Shown here one piece after another: positions 1 to 8,261 of a stretch of DNA of 64,000 nucleotides. The notes under the pieces were generated by a model, which was not told where the DNA came from, searched no databases, and was given only the letters and a program-made list of their open reading frames with translations. The DNA lies in assembly GCA_020544305.1 (NCBI GenBank), contig CP058667.1:372001-436000 (forward strand), read 5' to 3'. Each line of letters starts with the position of its first letter. Position 1 is the first letter of the stretch. The position numbers were made by a program, and so were the translations under genes. This DNA is from Staphylococcus taiwanensis (GTDB lineage: Bacteria > Bacillota > Bacilli > Staphylococcales > Staphylococcaceae).

Positions 1-1
1 T

Positions 2-490
2 AAATTAGCAGGTGCAAATGAAATTATTGCATTAGATATTAATGAAGACAAATTTGATTTAGCTAAAAAATTTGGAGCTACTGCGACGTTTAACTCTAGT
101 GATGAAGATATTGATGAACAAATTAAAGAATATGTGCCTGGCGGAGTAGACTATGCGTTTGAGACAGCAGGGGTTGTTCCAGCCATGCAAGTTGCCTATA
201 AAATTACTAAACGTGGGGGAACTACAGTTACGACTGGTTTACCTCATCCTAAAGATGAATTTTCATTCCCTCAAGTAACCTTAGCTGCAGAAGAGCGTAC
301 TGTAAAAGGGTCTTATGTAGGAAGTTGCGTTCCAGATAGAGATATTCCGCGTTTTGTAAGTTTATATAAACAAGGAAGATTAAATATTGATTCACTCATT
401 AGCGAAGTAATTACGTTAGATGATATCAATGAAGGGTTTGATAAATTAGCTAGCGGTGATGTAGGAAGAATTATCGTTAAAATGCATTAA
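2..490 (+). CDS. Zinc-type alcohol dehydrogenase, C-terminal part (5' end outside window)
   Basis: The reading frame is open from the left edge and stops at 490, giving about 162 residues of the C-terminal half of a medium-chain dehydrogenase. Seen: the second half of the NAD(P)-binding Rossmann fold (EIIALDINEDKFDLAKKFGA, then VDYAFETAG) and the typical ending EGFDKLASGDVGRIIVKM. The catalytic zinc ligands lie in the missing N-terminal part, so the substrate cannot be judged. The family oxidises alcohols or reduces aldehydes with NAD(P) in the cytosol. It ends just before a bidirectional terminator shared with the convergent SdpI-like gene. Confidence 0.85.
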   Translation, partial: KLAGANEIIALDINEDKFDLAKKFGATATFNSSDEDIDEQIKEYVPGGVDYAFETAGVVPAMQVAYKITKRGGTTVTTGLPHPKDEFSFPQVTLAAEERTVKGSYVGSCVPDRDIPRFVSLYKQGRLNIDSLISEVITLDDINEGFDKLASGDVGRIIVKMH

Positions 491-515
491 ATTAATGTTA
501 TAAAGAATAAATATG

Positions 516-556
516 AAAAGTCCTCTATTTCAATATGCAGAAGTAGAGGGCTTTTG
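516..556. terminator. Bidirectional terminator between convergent genes
   Basis: An 11-12 bp stem (AAGTCCTCTA pairing with TAGAGGGCTTT) is flanked by A-rich and T-rich ends. It can therefore serve both the alcohol dehydrogenase on the plus strand and the SdpI-like gene on the minus strand. Confidence 0.75.
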
Positions 557-566
557 TTACACAACC

Positions 567-899
567 TCATAGTTCCTTTTCGACTTTCCAATACACAATA
601 AACAAATACCACAACATCATGATAAACTCCAAACCGATACCACTTAAAATAAGTGAATCATTACTATTCACTATACCTACCATTTCAATCACGAGTCCGA
701 TAATACCGAACAACAATGTAAGCCATAAATATTTGATTGAATAGTCGCCGAACCGAAGTTGTGCTTTTTTCCAATTTGTATCATTGGCCATGGATTTCTT
801 TGTTCGAAAGCCATACCATCTATTACGTTCGGTAGGTGGATTATTTTTAAAAATATATCCTAAACACCCCATAATAACGCTCAAAGGTAGTAGTAACAT
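567..899 (-). CDS. SdpI/YhfL-family small membrane protein
   Basis: A 110-residue protein with three predicted membrane segments (about residues 2-18, 54-75 and 84-104). Between the first two lies the family signature around residues 20-46 (NPPTERNRWYGFRTKKSM, then a conserved Asn-Trp). In Bacillus subtilis the larger SdpI is the immunity protein against the SdpC toxin. Stand-alone short homologues are common and mostly uncharacterised. No toxin gene lies beside it, so an immunity role is not supported here. The start is preceded by AAGGAG on the minus strand. It faces the alcohol dehydrogenase and shares its terminator. Confidence 0.75.
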   Translation of the reverse strand: MLLLPLSVIMGCLGYIFKNNPPTERNRWYGFRTKKSMANDTNWKKAQLRFGDYSIKYLWLTLLFGIIGLVIEMVGIVNSNDSLILSGIGLEFIMMLWYLFIVYWKVEKEL

Positions 900-1109
900 T
901 ATTAAATAAACTCCTTATTACATTTATATTCTCATAAAGTCATATATTTAAATACTATATCAAAAAATATTTATATTCAAATTGCATTAAAACGTCTCAT
1001 ACACTAAAATAATAATAAAGATTTAAAAATTAAATGTTATATAACTTGTTTAAAATATGTTCTGAATACAAAAGACGTTGGAATTCTTCAATGAAAGAAG
1101 GCGTACTTT

Positions 1110-2252
1110 GTGATTAAGTATTATGGTAGTTGTTTACTGTTATTTTTAACTTTCGCAATCCTTTGTGGCATGGCACTGGCAGAAGATGTGACTGAGGAAG
1201 CGTCTGTAGTTGCAGTTGGAGATAATTTGATTCATCCAGTAGTTTACAATGATGCACTTCAGCAGAATGGTTCTTTTAACTTTAAGCCAATGTATGCTCA
1301 TATTAAGCATGACATTCAAGAACCAGATCTTGCATTGATTAATCAAGAATCTCCGTTAGGTGGAGATAATCGACCATTTTCAGGATTTAAGAACTTTAAT
1401 ACACCAAGTCAAATTGCACAAGATGTAGTATCAACTGGCTTTGATATGGTCAATGGCGCTAATAATCACGCGTTAGATCAAGGGGATGATGGCGTTCACA
1501 ATCACCTTAATACATGGAATCGATTTAAGCAAGATGTGTTATTTACGGGTATTTTTAATTCGGAAAAGGATGCTCAAGCTACACCAGTGATGAAAGTGAA
1601 TGGCATCAAAGTAAGTTTACTAAGTTATACATATGGTACGAATGACATGACATCTAAATATCCATATACCGTTAAAACATTTGACGAAAAGACCATTAAA
1701 CGAGATGTAAGAAAAGCAAAGAAACAAAGTGATGTGGTAATGGTATCAGCGCACTGGGGATTAGAAAATCATCATCAACCTAATCGCATACAAAAGAAAT
1801 ATGCCCAATTATTTGCGAATGAGGGCGTAGATGTCGTAATAGGCACGCACCCCCATGTTATTCAACCTGTTGAGTGGGTGAAGAGTCAACATGATCATCA
1901 TCAAACGCTTGTCGCATATTCGTTAGGTAATTTTCTGAATGGACAAGATACCGGTAACGAACACAATCAATTATTAGGTCGATTAAACTTTGATATTGTT
2001 AAAGTGCCTAAAGGTGCACATATAGAACATGTTAAGTGGACAAGTATGGTCAATCATTATGAACAATGGGACCCAGATAATAAAGACACTCGACATGACT
2101 TTGAAGTGTATAATTTAGATGAATATAATGAGGATTTAGCGCACAAGCATGGCTTAAATAATGATAGAAAAAGCCAGTGGGGTATTAAACGTCTACAAGA
2201 CATCACAAAAGACGTGATTGATTCAAACTATTTAGATGAAAAGAGCATATAA
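1110..2252 (+). CDS. CapA/PgsA-like secreted phosphoesterase-fold protein
   Basis: A 380-residue protein with a GTG start and a signal peptide or N-terminal anchor (hydrophobic residues 8-23, ending CGMALA before EDV). The mature part carries the PGA_cap metallophosphatase-like blocks: AVGDNLIHP near 36, NQESPLGG near 78, GANNHALDQG near 115, SAHWG near 213, IGTHPHVIQP near 244 and YSLGNF near 271. In Bacillus, PgsA/CapA takes part in poly-gamma-glutamate export, but always with synthase genes capB/capC. None of those partners is here, so it is probably an orphan extracytoplasmic protein rather than part of a PGA capsule. It is unrelated to the Wzz-type capA at 6.1 kb despite the shared name. 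Confidence 0.75.
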   Translation: MIKYYGSCLLLFLTFAILCGMALAEDVTEEASVVAVGDNLIHPVVYNDALQQNGSFNFKPMYAHIKHDIQEPDLALINQESPLGGDNRPFSGFKNFNTPSQIAQDVVSTGFDMVNGANNHALDQGDDGVHNHLNTWNRFKQDVLFTGIFNSEKDAQATPVMKVNGIKVSLLSYTYGTNDMTSKYPYTVKTFDEKTIKRDVRKAKKQSDVVMVSAHWGLENHHQPNRIQKKYAQLFANEGVDVVIGTHPHVIQPVEWVKSQHDHHQTLVAYSLGNFLNGQDTGNEHNQLLGRLNFDIVKVPKGAHIEHVKWTSMVNHYEQWDPDNKDTRHDFEVYNLDEYNEDLAHKHGLNNDRKSQWGIKRLQDITKDVIDSNYLDEKSI

Positions 2253-2282
2253 AATGATTATTATACGTTTCATATGAAATGC

Positions 2283-2325
2283 AAAAAAGCCTGTGATACG
2301 AAACCTATCACAGGCTGTTTTTACT
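2283..2325. terminator. Bidirectional terminator
   Basis: A perfect 11-bp stem (AGCCTGTGATA / TATCACAGGCT) with A-run before and T-run after lies between the CapA-like gene and the convergent ipdC gene. Confidence 0.85.
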
Positions 2326-2338
2326 AGTTTAAAATGAC

Positions 2339-3985
2339 TTATTTATTCTGTTCGGCAAATGCTTTTGAAATGTCGCGAAGTTTTACTGGCGCGTCATCCC
2401 ATTTCATTGTGACTTCAGTGAAGTGTAATTGCTCTGGTGCAGCGTTAATAGCATCGAAAACGTTTTGCAAGTCATTAGATGTCTTCACGTCATGAACAAC
2501 AACATTATCGCCACCAAATACTTTAGGTAAGGCTTTATAATCCCACATGCGAATATCATTGTATGATTCTTCCATACCGTGAATTAGGCGTTCAACAGTA
2601 TAACCATCGTTATTAATCACGAAGATAATTGGTTTAATATCTTGGCGGATCATAGTAGATAACTCTTGAACTGTAAGTTGCAATGAACCATCCCCGATTA
2701 ATAAGATGTTACGACGATTTGAATCTGCCATTTGTGTTCCTAGTGTCGCTGGTAATGTATAACCGATTGAACCCCATAATGGTTGACCAATAAACGTCAT
2801 AGCTTTCGGTAAAGCTAAATCATACGCACCGAAGAATGATGTGCCTTGTTCAGCTAATAAGACATCGTCTTCTTTAATAAATTGTTGCATCATATCAAAG
2901 TATGTTTTTTGCGTTAAGATATCGTCTGTTAATGTAACGTCTTTTGTGGCTTCCTTTTCAAAAGTATGGTAACTGCCCTCATAGTGATAATCAATGGTAT
3001 TAAGTCCTTTAATCAAGCTAGGTAACGTCACGTCTTCAGCTATTGTTTCATTCAACTTGAAGTTATGATGATTAAGCATAACCACGTCATCAATATCAAA
3101 TTCATATGAGAAACCAGCTGTTGCTGAGTCTGTTAATTTAGCACCGATATTTAAAATTGCGTCGCTGTTATCGACATAATCTTTAATTTGATCTTCTGCA
3201 ATTTTACCATCATAAATGCCGATATAATGTGGATTCTCTTCATTAAAAGCACCTTTACCTAATGATAATTGTGCGACTGGGATATTCGTTTTATTTACAA
3301 ATTGTTCTAATGCCTCATGCAGATGGAAACTATTGATTTCGTGTCCAGTAATAATGACTGGTTGTGAGGCTGAACGTAACTTTTCAGCGACCATATCCAT
3401 ATAACGCGCAACATCAGATTCAGGTGCTGGTGAAACTTCATAAGCTGAATCTACTTCAATCTCAGTCATTGCAACGTCGATTGGTAAGTGAATGTGTACT
3501 GGGCGGCGTTCATGAATCGCAGCATCAATCACGCTTGGAATTTCAGTTGTAGCGTTCTCTGGTGTAATGTAAGCTTGTGCTGTTGTAATATGTTCAAACA
3601 TTTTTTGATAACTATCGAAACGGCCTTCACCAAGTGAGTGATGGACATATTTACCAGCTTGTTCAACTGCACGAGTCGGTGCGCCAGTAATCGCAATAAC
3701 CGGTACACGTTCTGCATATGAACCAGCAATACCATTGACCGCACTAAGTTCACCTACACCAAATGTTGTAACAAGTACGCCAAGTCCATTTATACGTGCA
3801 TAACCGTCTGCAGCATAACTACCATTGAGTTCATTCGTTGTGCCAACCCATTCCACGCCATCATGACGCACGATGTCATCTAAGAAGGCTAGGTTGAAAT
3901 CTCCAGGTACACCAAAGATTTTGTTCACGCCTGCTGAATGTACAGCATCCATTAAATATTGTCCTACACGTTGTTTCATATTCAT
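2339..3985 (-). CDS. ipdC: Thiamine-diphosphate-dependent 2-oxoacid (indolepyruvate/pyruvate) decarboxylase
   Basis: A 548-residue enzyme of full family length. It decarboxylates 2-oxoacids such as indolepyruvate, phenylpyruvate, branched-chain oxoacids or pyruvate to aldehydes in the cytosol. Seen: the N-terminal Pyr domain with the cofactor-activating Glu in TTNELNGSYAADGYAR (near 52), a His pair in YVHHSLGEG (near 114), and the C-terminal thiamine-diphosphate motif GDGSLQL followed by INNDGYTVE (about 433-462). A good sigma-A promoter lies upstream (4019-4047). The MarR-family gene is divergent and probably controls it. Substrate preference cannot be read from sequence; the ipdC name follows staphylococcal usage. 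Confidence 0.85.
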   Translation of the reverse strand: MNMKQRVGQYLMDAVHSAGVNKIFGVPGDFNLAFLDDIVRHDGVEWVGTTNELNGSYAADGYARINGLGVLVTTFGVGELSAVNGIAGSYAERVPVIAITGAPTRAVEQAGKYVHHSLGEGRFDSYQKMFEHITTAQAYITPENATTEIPSVIDAAIHERRPVHIHLPIDVAMTEIEVDSAYEVSPAPESDVARYMDMVAEKLRSASQPVIITGHEINSFHLHEALEQFVNKTNIPVAQLSLGKGAFNEENPHYIGIYDGKIAEDQIKDYVDNSDAILNIGAKLTDSATAGFSYEFDIDDVVMLNHHNFKLNETIAEDVTLPSLIKGLNTIDYHYEGSYHTFEKEATKDVTLTDDILTQKTYFDMMQQFIKEDDVLLAEQGTSFFGAYDLALPKAMTFIGQPLWGSIGYTLPATLGTQMADSNRRNILLIGDGSLQLTVQELSTMIRQDIKPIIFVINNDGYTVERLIHGMEESYNDIRMWDYKALPKVFGGDNVVVHDVKTSNDLQNVFDAINAAPEQLHFTEVTMKWDDAPVKLRDISKAFAEQNK

Positions 3986-4004
3986 TCCACCTTTGTTTGT
4001 AAAT

Positions 4005-4047
4005 TAGAATACACTTACAATATAATTCTATGAATAATTAAAGTCAA
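4005..4047 (-). promoter_or_regulatory. ipdC promoter with overlapping inverted repeat (candidate MarR operator)
   Basis: On the minus strand TTGACT (4042-4047) is followed after 17 bp by TATATT (4019-4024). An inverted repeat TAGAAT-N14-ATTCTA (4005-4030) spans the -10 box, the usual place for a repressor. Its link to the divergent MarR gene is inferred from position only. Confidence 0.55.
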
Positions 4048-4130
4048 CTTTATTGACCTTTTTTCGACTGTTTTTTGAAAATTGATTATAATGTGGATAA
4101 TCATTCACAAATTGAAAAGGAAAGAAGCCT

Positions 4131-4580
4131 ATGGACAGTAATAAAAATGATTATGAACATATGTTGTTTTACTTTGCCTATAAGACATTTATTACAACAG
4201 CAGATGAAATTATTGAGAAATATGACATGAGCCGACAGCATCACCGATTCTTATTCTTTATTAATAAGTTACCTGGCATCACTATTAAGCAATTATTGAA
4301 AACACTCGAAATATCAAAACAAGGGTCACATGCGACTTTGCGTAAACTTAAAGAAGAAGGACTTATTGTCGAACAAACTTCTGAAGAAGACCGCCGTGTG
4401 AAGCAATTATTTCCTACACCTAAAGGAAGTAAACTTGTTGATAAATTAAATAAAGCACAAAATGAATTAATGCAAAATACGTTTCAAAAAGTGGGACACG
4501 ATTGGTATGGCATTATGGAAGAACTTTCAAATCATCGCGAAGGATTTCAAGATATTCAACATTTGAAAGACGAAAAGTAA
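4131..4580 (+). CDS. MarR-family transcriptional regulator
   Basis: A 149-residue winged-helix regulator. Seen: recognition region ITIKQLLKTLEISKQGSH (about 50-67) followed by LRKLKEEGLI and the acidic-basic wing SEEDRRVKQLFPT (about 83-96), flanked by helices used for dimerisation. Members usually repress a divergent gene and release DNA on binding phenolic or aromatic ligands, or on oxidation. There is no cysteine in the protein, which argues against thiol-based redox sensing. It is divergent from ipdC with a 145-bp shared promoter region, so control of the aromatic/branched oxoacid decarboxylase is the natural inference. Confidence 0.8.
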   Translation: MDSNKNDYEHMLFYFAYKTFITTADEIIEKYDMSRQHHRFLFFINKLPGITIKQLLKTLEISKQGSHATLRKLKEEGLIVEQTSEEDRRVKQLFPTPKGSKLVDKLNKAQNELMQNTFQKVGHDWYGIMEELSNHREGFQDIQHLKDEK

Positions 4581-4594
4581 AGATAAATAAATGA

Positions 4595-4635
4595 GAAAAA
4601 GGCACTGCGTAAACGACTACGCAATGCCTTTTAAA
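4595..4635. terminator. Bidirectional terminator
   Basis: Stem AAAGGCACTGCGTA / TACGCAATGCCTTT with one mismatch, between the MarR gene and the convergent azoreductase gene. Confidence 0.8.
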
Positions 4636-4643
4636 TAGAGTTA

Positions 4644-5270
4644 TTAGAAATTTTTACTCATTTCTTTTGCCTCAGCGATTGAAGCTGCTTTAATTTCTTC
4701 TGTTCTCTCTGGAACAGCGTTATGACCTTCAATAATGATTCTTTCATATGAAGGAACGCCTAAGAATGTCATGATTGTTTTTAAGTAACGATCGCCACTT
4801 TCAACTTCAGCAGCAGGACCTTCAGAGTAGAAACCACCACGTGATTGAATGTGTAATACTTTTTTATCTGTTAAAAGACCTTGAGGACCTTCAGCAGTAT
4901 ATTTGAAAGTTTTACCAGCAATTGAAATGGCATCGATGTAAGCTTTCAATACTGGAGGAAATGATAAGTTCCACATTGGTGATACGAATACATACTTATC
5001 AGCTGAAAGGAACTCGTCTAAGATTTCACTGAAACGATTTACTTTTTGTTGTTCTTCTTTAGTAAGTTCATCACCGTTACGTAATTTACCCCAACCAGTT
5101 AATACATCTTTATCAATCATAGGGATATCTTCTTTAAATAAGTCGATATGTTTTACTTCGTCATTTTGATGGTTTTCTTTATAAGCATCAATAAATGCTT
5201 TGCCAGCAGCCATTGAATTAGAAGCTAATTCATCTAATGGGTGTGCTGTAATGTATAATAATTTAGTCAT
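4644..5270 (-). CDS. azoR: FMN-dependent NADH-azoreductase
   Basis: A 208-residue flavodoxin-fold enzyme that uses NADH and FMN to reduce azo compounds and quinones. Seen: [15 protein letters not shown] at the N-terminus (the FMN phosphate loop), [19 protein letters not shown] (about 95-113, the conserved PMWN flavin motif), and [11 protein letters not shown] (about 140-150). The frame stays open upstream to 5381. The start at 5270 is chosen because TAGGAG lies 7 bases ahead of it and the homology begins there ([11 protein letters not shown]). An MhqR-like palindrome sits between the promoter and this start, suggesting induction by quinones or other electrophiles. Confidence 0.88.
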   Translation of the reverse strand: MTKLLYITAHPLDELASNSMAAGKAFIDAYKENHQNDEVKHIDLFKEDIPMIDKDVLTGWGKLRNGDELTKEEQQKVNRFSEILDEFLSADKYVFVSPMWNLSFPPVLKAYIDAISIAGKTFKYTAEGPQGLLTDKKVLHIQSRGGFYSEGPAAEVESGDRYLKTIMTFLGVPSYERIIIEGHNAVPERTEEIKAASIAEAKEMSKNF

Positions 5271-5291
5271 TGTTTTGCTCCTAGAAATATT

Positions 5292-5309
5292 TATTTCGAA
5301 ATCGATATA
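5292..5309 (-). promoter_or_regulatory. MhqR/YodB-type palindrome in the azoR promoter
   Basis: TATTTCGAAATCGATATA is an 18-bp imperfect palindrome (TATnTCGAnnTCGAnATA). It closely resembles the TATCTCGAATTCGAGATA-type operator of the quinone-sensing repressor MhqR, which controls azoR2 in Bacillus subtilis. It lies just downstream of a possible promoter on the minus strand (TTGTAT, 16 bp, TATATT). Assignment to MhqR is inference. Confidence 0.55.
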
Positions 5310-5491
5310 TTTAATATACTCGAATTTCAAAATAATACAATACCTTTTATAAAAAATCAGACCAATGGGGTATTCAATCACCCACTCTATCTTTAAAAAA
5401 TGCTTATATTAAGTGTATAATATAAGTATATTTAGATTTTATATATAAAGAAGAAATCTAATGAATGTAGAACCTTAAAGGAGTGACAGAC

Positions 5492-5593
5492 ATGAGAGGA
5501 TTATTAATTACAGTAGTTTTAGGCGTAGCTGCATATGTTGGTTTCAAAAAGTATCAAGATAAGGTAAATGAAATGCCTAATATTGAATATTAA
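5492..5593 (+). CDS. 33-residue membrane microprotein
   Basis: A short frame beginning MRGLLITVVLGVAAYVGFKK and ending VNEMPNIEY. It has an ideal AAAGGAG ribosome binding site 7-8 bases upstream and is immediately followed by a strong terminator. That makes a stand-alone gene of this size credible. Residues 3-17 form one short hydrophobic helix followed by a charged tail, which suggests a single-pass membrane peptide. Function unknown; no partner gene is evident. Confidence 0.65.
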   Translation: MRGLLITVVLGVAAYVGFKKYQDKVNEMPNIEY

Positions 5594-5601
5594 TATGAAT
5601 G

Positions 5602-5643
5602 GCCAAGATGTTTTCTAAAAAAGAAAATGTCTTGGCTTTTTTT
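5602..5643 (+). terminator. Terminator after the 33-residue gene
   Basis: A hairpin GCCAAGATGTTTTCT / AGAAAATGTCTTGGC followed by seven T residues. Confidence 0.85.
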
Positions 5644-6093
5644 ATGGGAATTTTAGTGAGAAAAATATAAGATTTTAAATTAATTTAAATATGTATAATT
5701 TTATATAAGAAATATTAATATTTTTCTCATTAGTGGACATATATTGACTGACGAATATTATATAATGTTCGGAAAGAGTTATCGTACTAATTTATTAAAA
5801 TTTTAAAGATATGACTTACATAAATTTAATAATAATAGAAAACTATTTTCCAAAGTAACTTAAATTTTCTAGATTTACATGGAATTTACAAAATAAACAT
5901 CAAAAATTAGCACAAAAAATATATAATTAAAGTTAGTTGATTGATTTGAAAAATAATTTCTTTTTCACCACAAAGAAAAAACGAAATTTATTCACAAACA
6001 TAATTAATAAAATTGATTATATTTTTAGATTTTGTTGTAAAATTCATATTAAAAATATAAAATTAATATTGAAATTACATAATGGAGGTTAGC
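5644..6093 (+). promoter_or_regulatory. AT-rich leader region of the capsule operon
   Basis: About 450 bases without a credible coding frame, extremely AT-rich, directly ahead of the capsule operon; the operon promoter must lie here or very near. A clear TATAAT stands at 5761-5766, but no good -35 box is spaced correctly from it (TTGACT at 5744 is too close). No sigma-B-type consensus was recognised. The long leader could host activator binding. Confidence 0.4.
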
Positions 6094-6756
6094 ATGGAAA
6101 ATTCATTAGATTTATCAAAATTTTTAGGAGCTATAAAGAAAAATTGGAAGCTATTAGTTTTATTACCAATTATATTTATGCTAATTAGCTTATTAGTCAC
6201 AGTGTTTTTAATGAAACCTAAATATGAAGCTAATACCCAAGTGTTAGTTAATCAAAAGGAAAAAAACAACGAGTATATGGCTCAAGAAGTACAAAGTAAC
6301 TTACAGTTAGTAAATACATATGCTGAAATTTTAAAAAGTCCACGTATTATTGATGACGTAGCAAAAAAAGATTCGAAATATTCATCGTCACAAATAAAAA
6401 GTATGTTGGATATTACAAGTCAGTCAGACTCACAAATATTAACCATCAATGTGAAAAATGGTAGTAAAGCCGACGCTGAAAATGTAGCAAATGAAATAGC
6501 TCAAGTGTTTAAAAAAGATATGCCTAAGATTATGAGTGTTGATAACGTTTCAGTTTTATCTAAAGCTGATGGTACTGCTACTAAAGTTTCACCAAATTTA
6601 ATTCAAAATTTAGCTATTGGACTAATACTTGGACTCATCTTAGGAATGATCATTGTAGTCTTTAAAGAATTGTTTGATAGAAGAATTAGAACTGAAGAAG
6701 ATGTGAATAGAGAATTGAATATTCCAGTTTTAGGTTCAATTCAAAAATTGAAATAG
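6094..6756 (+). CDS. capA: Capsule chain-length regulator / tyrosine kinase activator (Wzz-like)
   Basis: A 220-residue polysaccharide co-polymerase. It has membrane segments at about residues 19-42 and 170-192, with an extracytoplasmic loop between. The second helix is preceded by a proline-containing stretch and followed by FKELFDRRIRTEEDV, the usual cytoplasmic tail. In Gram-positives this half activates the separate BY-kinase CapB and sets polymer length. A start at 6082 is also open, but the GGAGG at 6084-6088 sits ideally for the ATG at 6094. First gene of a 16-gene same-strand operon. Confidence 0.9.
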   Translation: MENSLDLSKFLGAIKKNWKLLVLLPIIFMLISLLVTVFLMKPKYEANTQVLVNQKEKNNEYMAQEVQSNLQLVNTYAEILKSPRIIDDVAKKDSKYSSSQIKSMLDITSQSDSQILTINVKNGSKADAENVANEIAQVFKKDMPKIMSVDNVSVLSKADGTATKVSPNLIQNLAIGLILGLILGMIIVVFKELFDRRIRTEEDVNRELNIPVLGSIQKLK

Positions 6757-6768
6757 GAGTAATGTTTT

Positions 6769-7473
6769 ATGGCGAAAAAAAATGAAAAGCGTAAAAAGTT
6801 ACAAACACCATTATTTGTTGAAGATAAACCCAAGTCAATCGTTAGTGAAAAAGTAAGAGGAATACGTTCAAATATAATGTTTTCTGGTGTTGAAGAGATA
6901 AATAGTATTATAGTGACTTCTGAAAAGCCAGCAGCTGGGAAAAGTATTGTTTCTGCAAATGTTGCAATTACGTATGCACAAGCAGGATACAAAACTTTAA
7001 TTATCGATGGAGATATGAGAAAACCAACTCAACATTACATTTTTGAATCTTCTAATTACGATGGCTTATCAAATTTAATAATAGGAAAATCTAATTACGA
7101 TAATGCGATTAGAGCGACAAGAATAAGAAATTTAGACTTATTAACTTCTGGACCTATACCACCTAACCCGTCAGAACTAATTGCCTCAAAAAGATTTAAA
7201 GATATTCTAGATGATTTATCTCATATGTATGATTTTATTTTAATAGATACACCGCCAGTAATTTCAGTAACTGATGCACAAGTTTATTTAAGAAACATTA
7301 AAGATTGTGTCTTAGTAATAGATACTGAAAGCAATAACAAGCATGAAGTGAAAAAAGCCAAAACTTTAATCGAACAAGCAGATGGACACCTTTTAGGTGC
7401 AATACTTAATAAAACACCTAAAGAAAAATCCTCAACATATTATTATTATGGAGATGATCAGCAAGATGATTGA
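6769..7473 (+). CDS. capB: Capsular BY-type protein-tyrosine kinase
   Basis: A 234-residue bacterial tyrosine kinase. Seen: Walker A variant SEKPAAGKSIVSANV (about 50-64), Walker A-prime LIIDGDMRKPT (about 78-88), Walker B FILIDTPPV (about 157-165), and a C-terminal autophosphorylation cluster STYYYYGDD. It works with CapA as a split Wzc and is countered by the phosphatase CapC. Phosphorylation cycles control chain length, and in S. aureus also precursor enzymes such as CapO. Its end overlaps the capC start by 8 bases, so the two are translationally coupled. Confidence 0.92.
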   Translation: MAKKNEKRKKLQTPLFVEDKPKSIVSEKVRGIRSNIMFSGVEEINSIIVTSEKPAAGKSIVSANVAITYAQAGYKTLIIDGDMRKPTQHYIFESSNYDGLSNLIIGKSNYDNAIRATRIRNLDLLTSGPIPPNPSELIASKRFKDILDDLSHMYDFILIDTPPVISVTDAQVYLRNIKDCVLVIDTESNNKHEVKKAKTLIEQADGHLLGAILNKTPKEKSSTYYYYGDDQQDD

Positions 7474-8233
7474 TATACATAATCATATATTAATTAATGT
7501 AGATGACGGGCCTAAAAGTAAAGAAGATATGTTGAATTTGCTTGAACAAGGTAAAAGTGAAGGGGTTACAGAGATAATTGTAACTCCTCATCACTTAAGT
7601 CCTCAATTTGATAATGAATACAGAAATGTAAAAGAAAAATTACAACAACTTTTAGACCTAGATGAAGTTAAAGATTTAGGTATTAAACTATATCCAGGTC
7701 AAGAAATTAGAATAAGCGATCAAATAATACCGCAACTAGAAAAAGGCGAGGCTATTGGGTTGAATCACTCAAAATACTTATTGATTGAGTTTCCTTCAGG
7801 AGGGGTTCCGCACTATACCAATCGCCTTTTCTTTGAATTACAGTCTAAAGGGTATGTTCCGATTATTGCGCATCCAGAAAGAAATAAAGAAATAAGTCAA
7901 AACTTAGATGTTTTATTTCAACTCGTCAATGAAGGAGCACTTAGCCAACTCACTTCTGCATCTTTATCTGGCATTCATGGTAAGAAGATTCAAAAAATTT
8001 CCCTCCAAATGATTGAAAATAATTTAGTACATTTTATAGCTTCAGATGCACACCACGATACTAAAAGACCTTTTATAATGGAGAGTCTATTTAAAGATAA
8101 AAAGTTGAAAAAACATGAAGAAAGCATAAAAAAACTCATAGAAAATGCAAAATATATTGTTGGAAATGAGGATTTAAGAAAAAAACAACCGACTCAAGAT
8201 TATAATGATAAAAAATTATTCGGCTTGTTTTAA
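7466..8233 (+). CDS. capC: PHP-family capsular protein-tyrosine phosphatase
   Basis: A 255-residue metal-dependent phosphatase of the CpsB/YwqE type that removes phosphate from CapB. Seen: the metal-binding motif MIDIHNHILINVDDGP at the very start, TPHHLSP near 40, GQEIR near 78, AHPERN near 133 and SDAHHD near 192. The frame is open back to 7397. The start is set at 7466 because the family begins exactly with the DIHNH motif and a GGAG lies upstream inside capB. Confidence 0.9.
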   Translation: MIDIHNHILINVDDGPKSKEDMLNLLEQGKSEGVTEIIVTPHHLSPQFDNEYRNVKEKLQQLLDLDEVKDLGIKLYPGQEIRISDQIIPQLEKGEAIGLNHSKYLLIEFPSGGVPHYTNRLFFELQSKGYVPIIAHPERNKEISQNLDVLFQLVNEGALSQLTSASLSGIHGKKIQKISLQMIENNLVHFIASDAHHDTKRPFIMESLFKDKKLKKHEESIKKLIENAKYIVGNEDLRKKQPTQDYNDKKLFGLF

Positions 8234-8261
8234 TTAGAAAGCAGCTAAGGGGGATAGACGT

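Noticed and set aside
567-899. Sdp toxin-immunity system
   Set aside because: The SdpI-like protein is short and no sdpC- or sdpAB-like gene is nearby, so an immunity role is not supported.
1110-2252. Poly-gamma-glutamate capsule locus
   Set aside because: Only the CapA/PgsA-like gene is present; no ligase or membrane partner genes accompany it.
5644-6093. Sigma-B-type promoter for the capsule operon
   Set aside because: No convincing GTTT-N13-16-GGGTAT pattern could be found in the leader; only a TATAAT without a proper -35 box.
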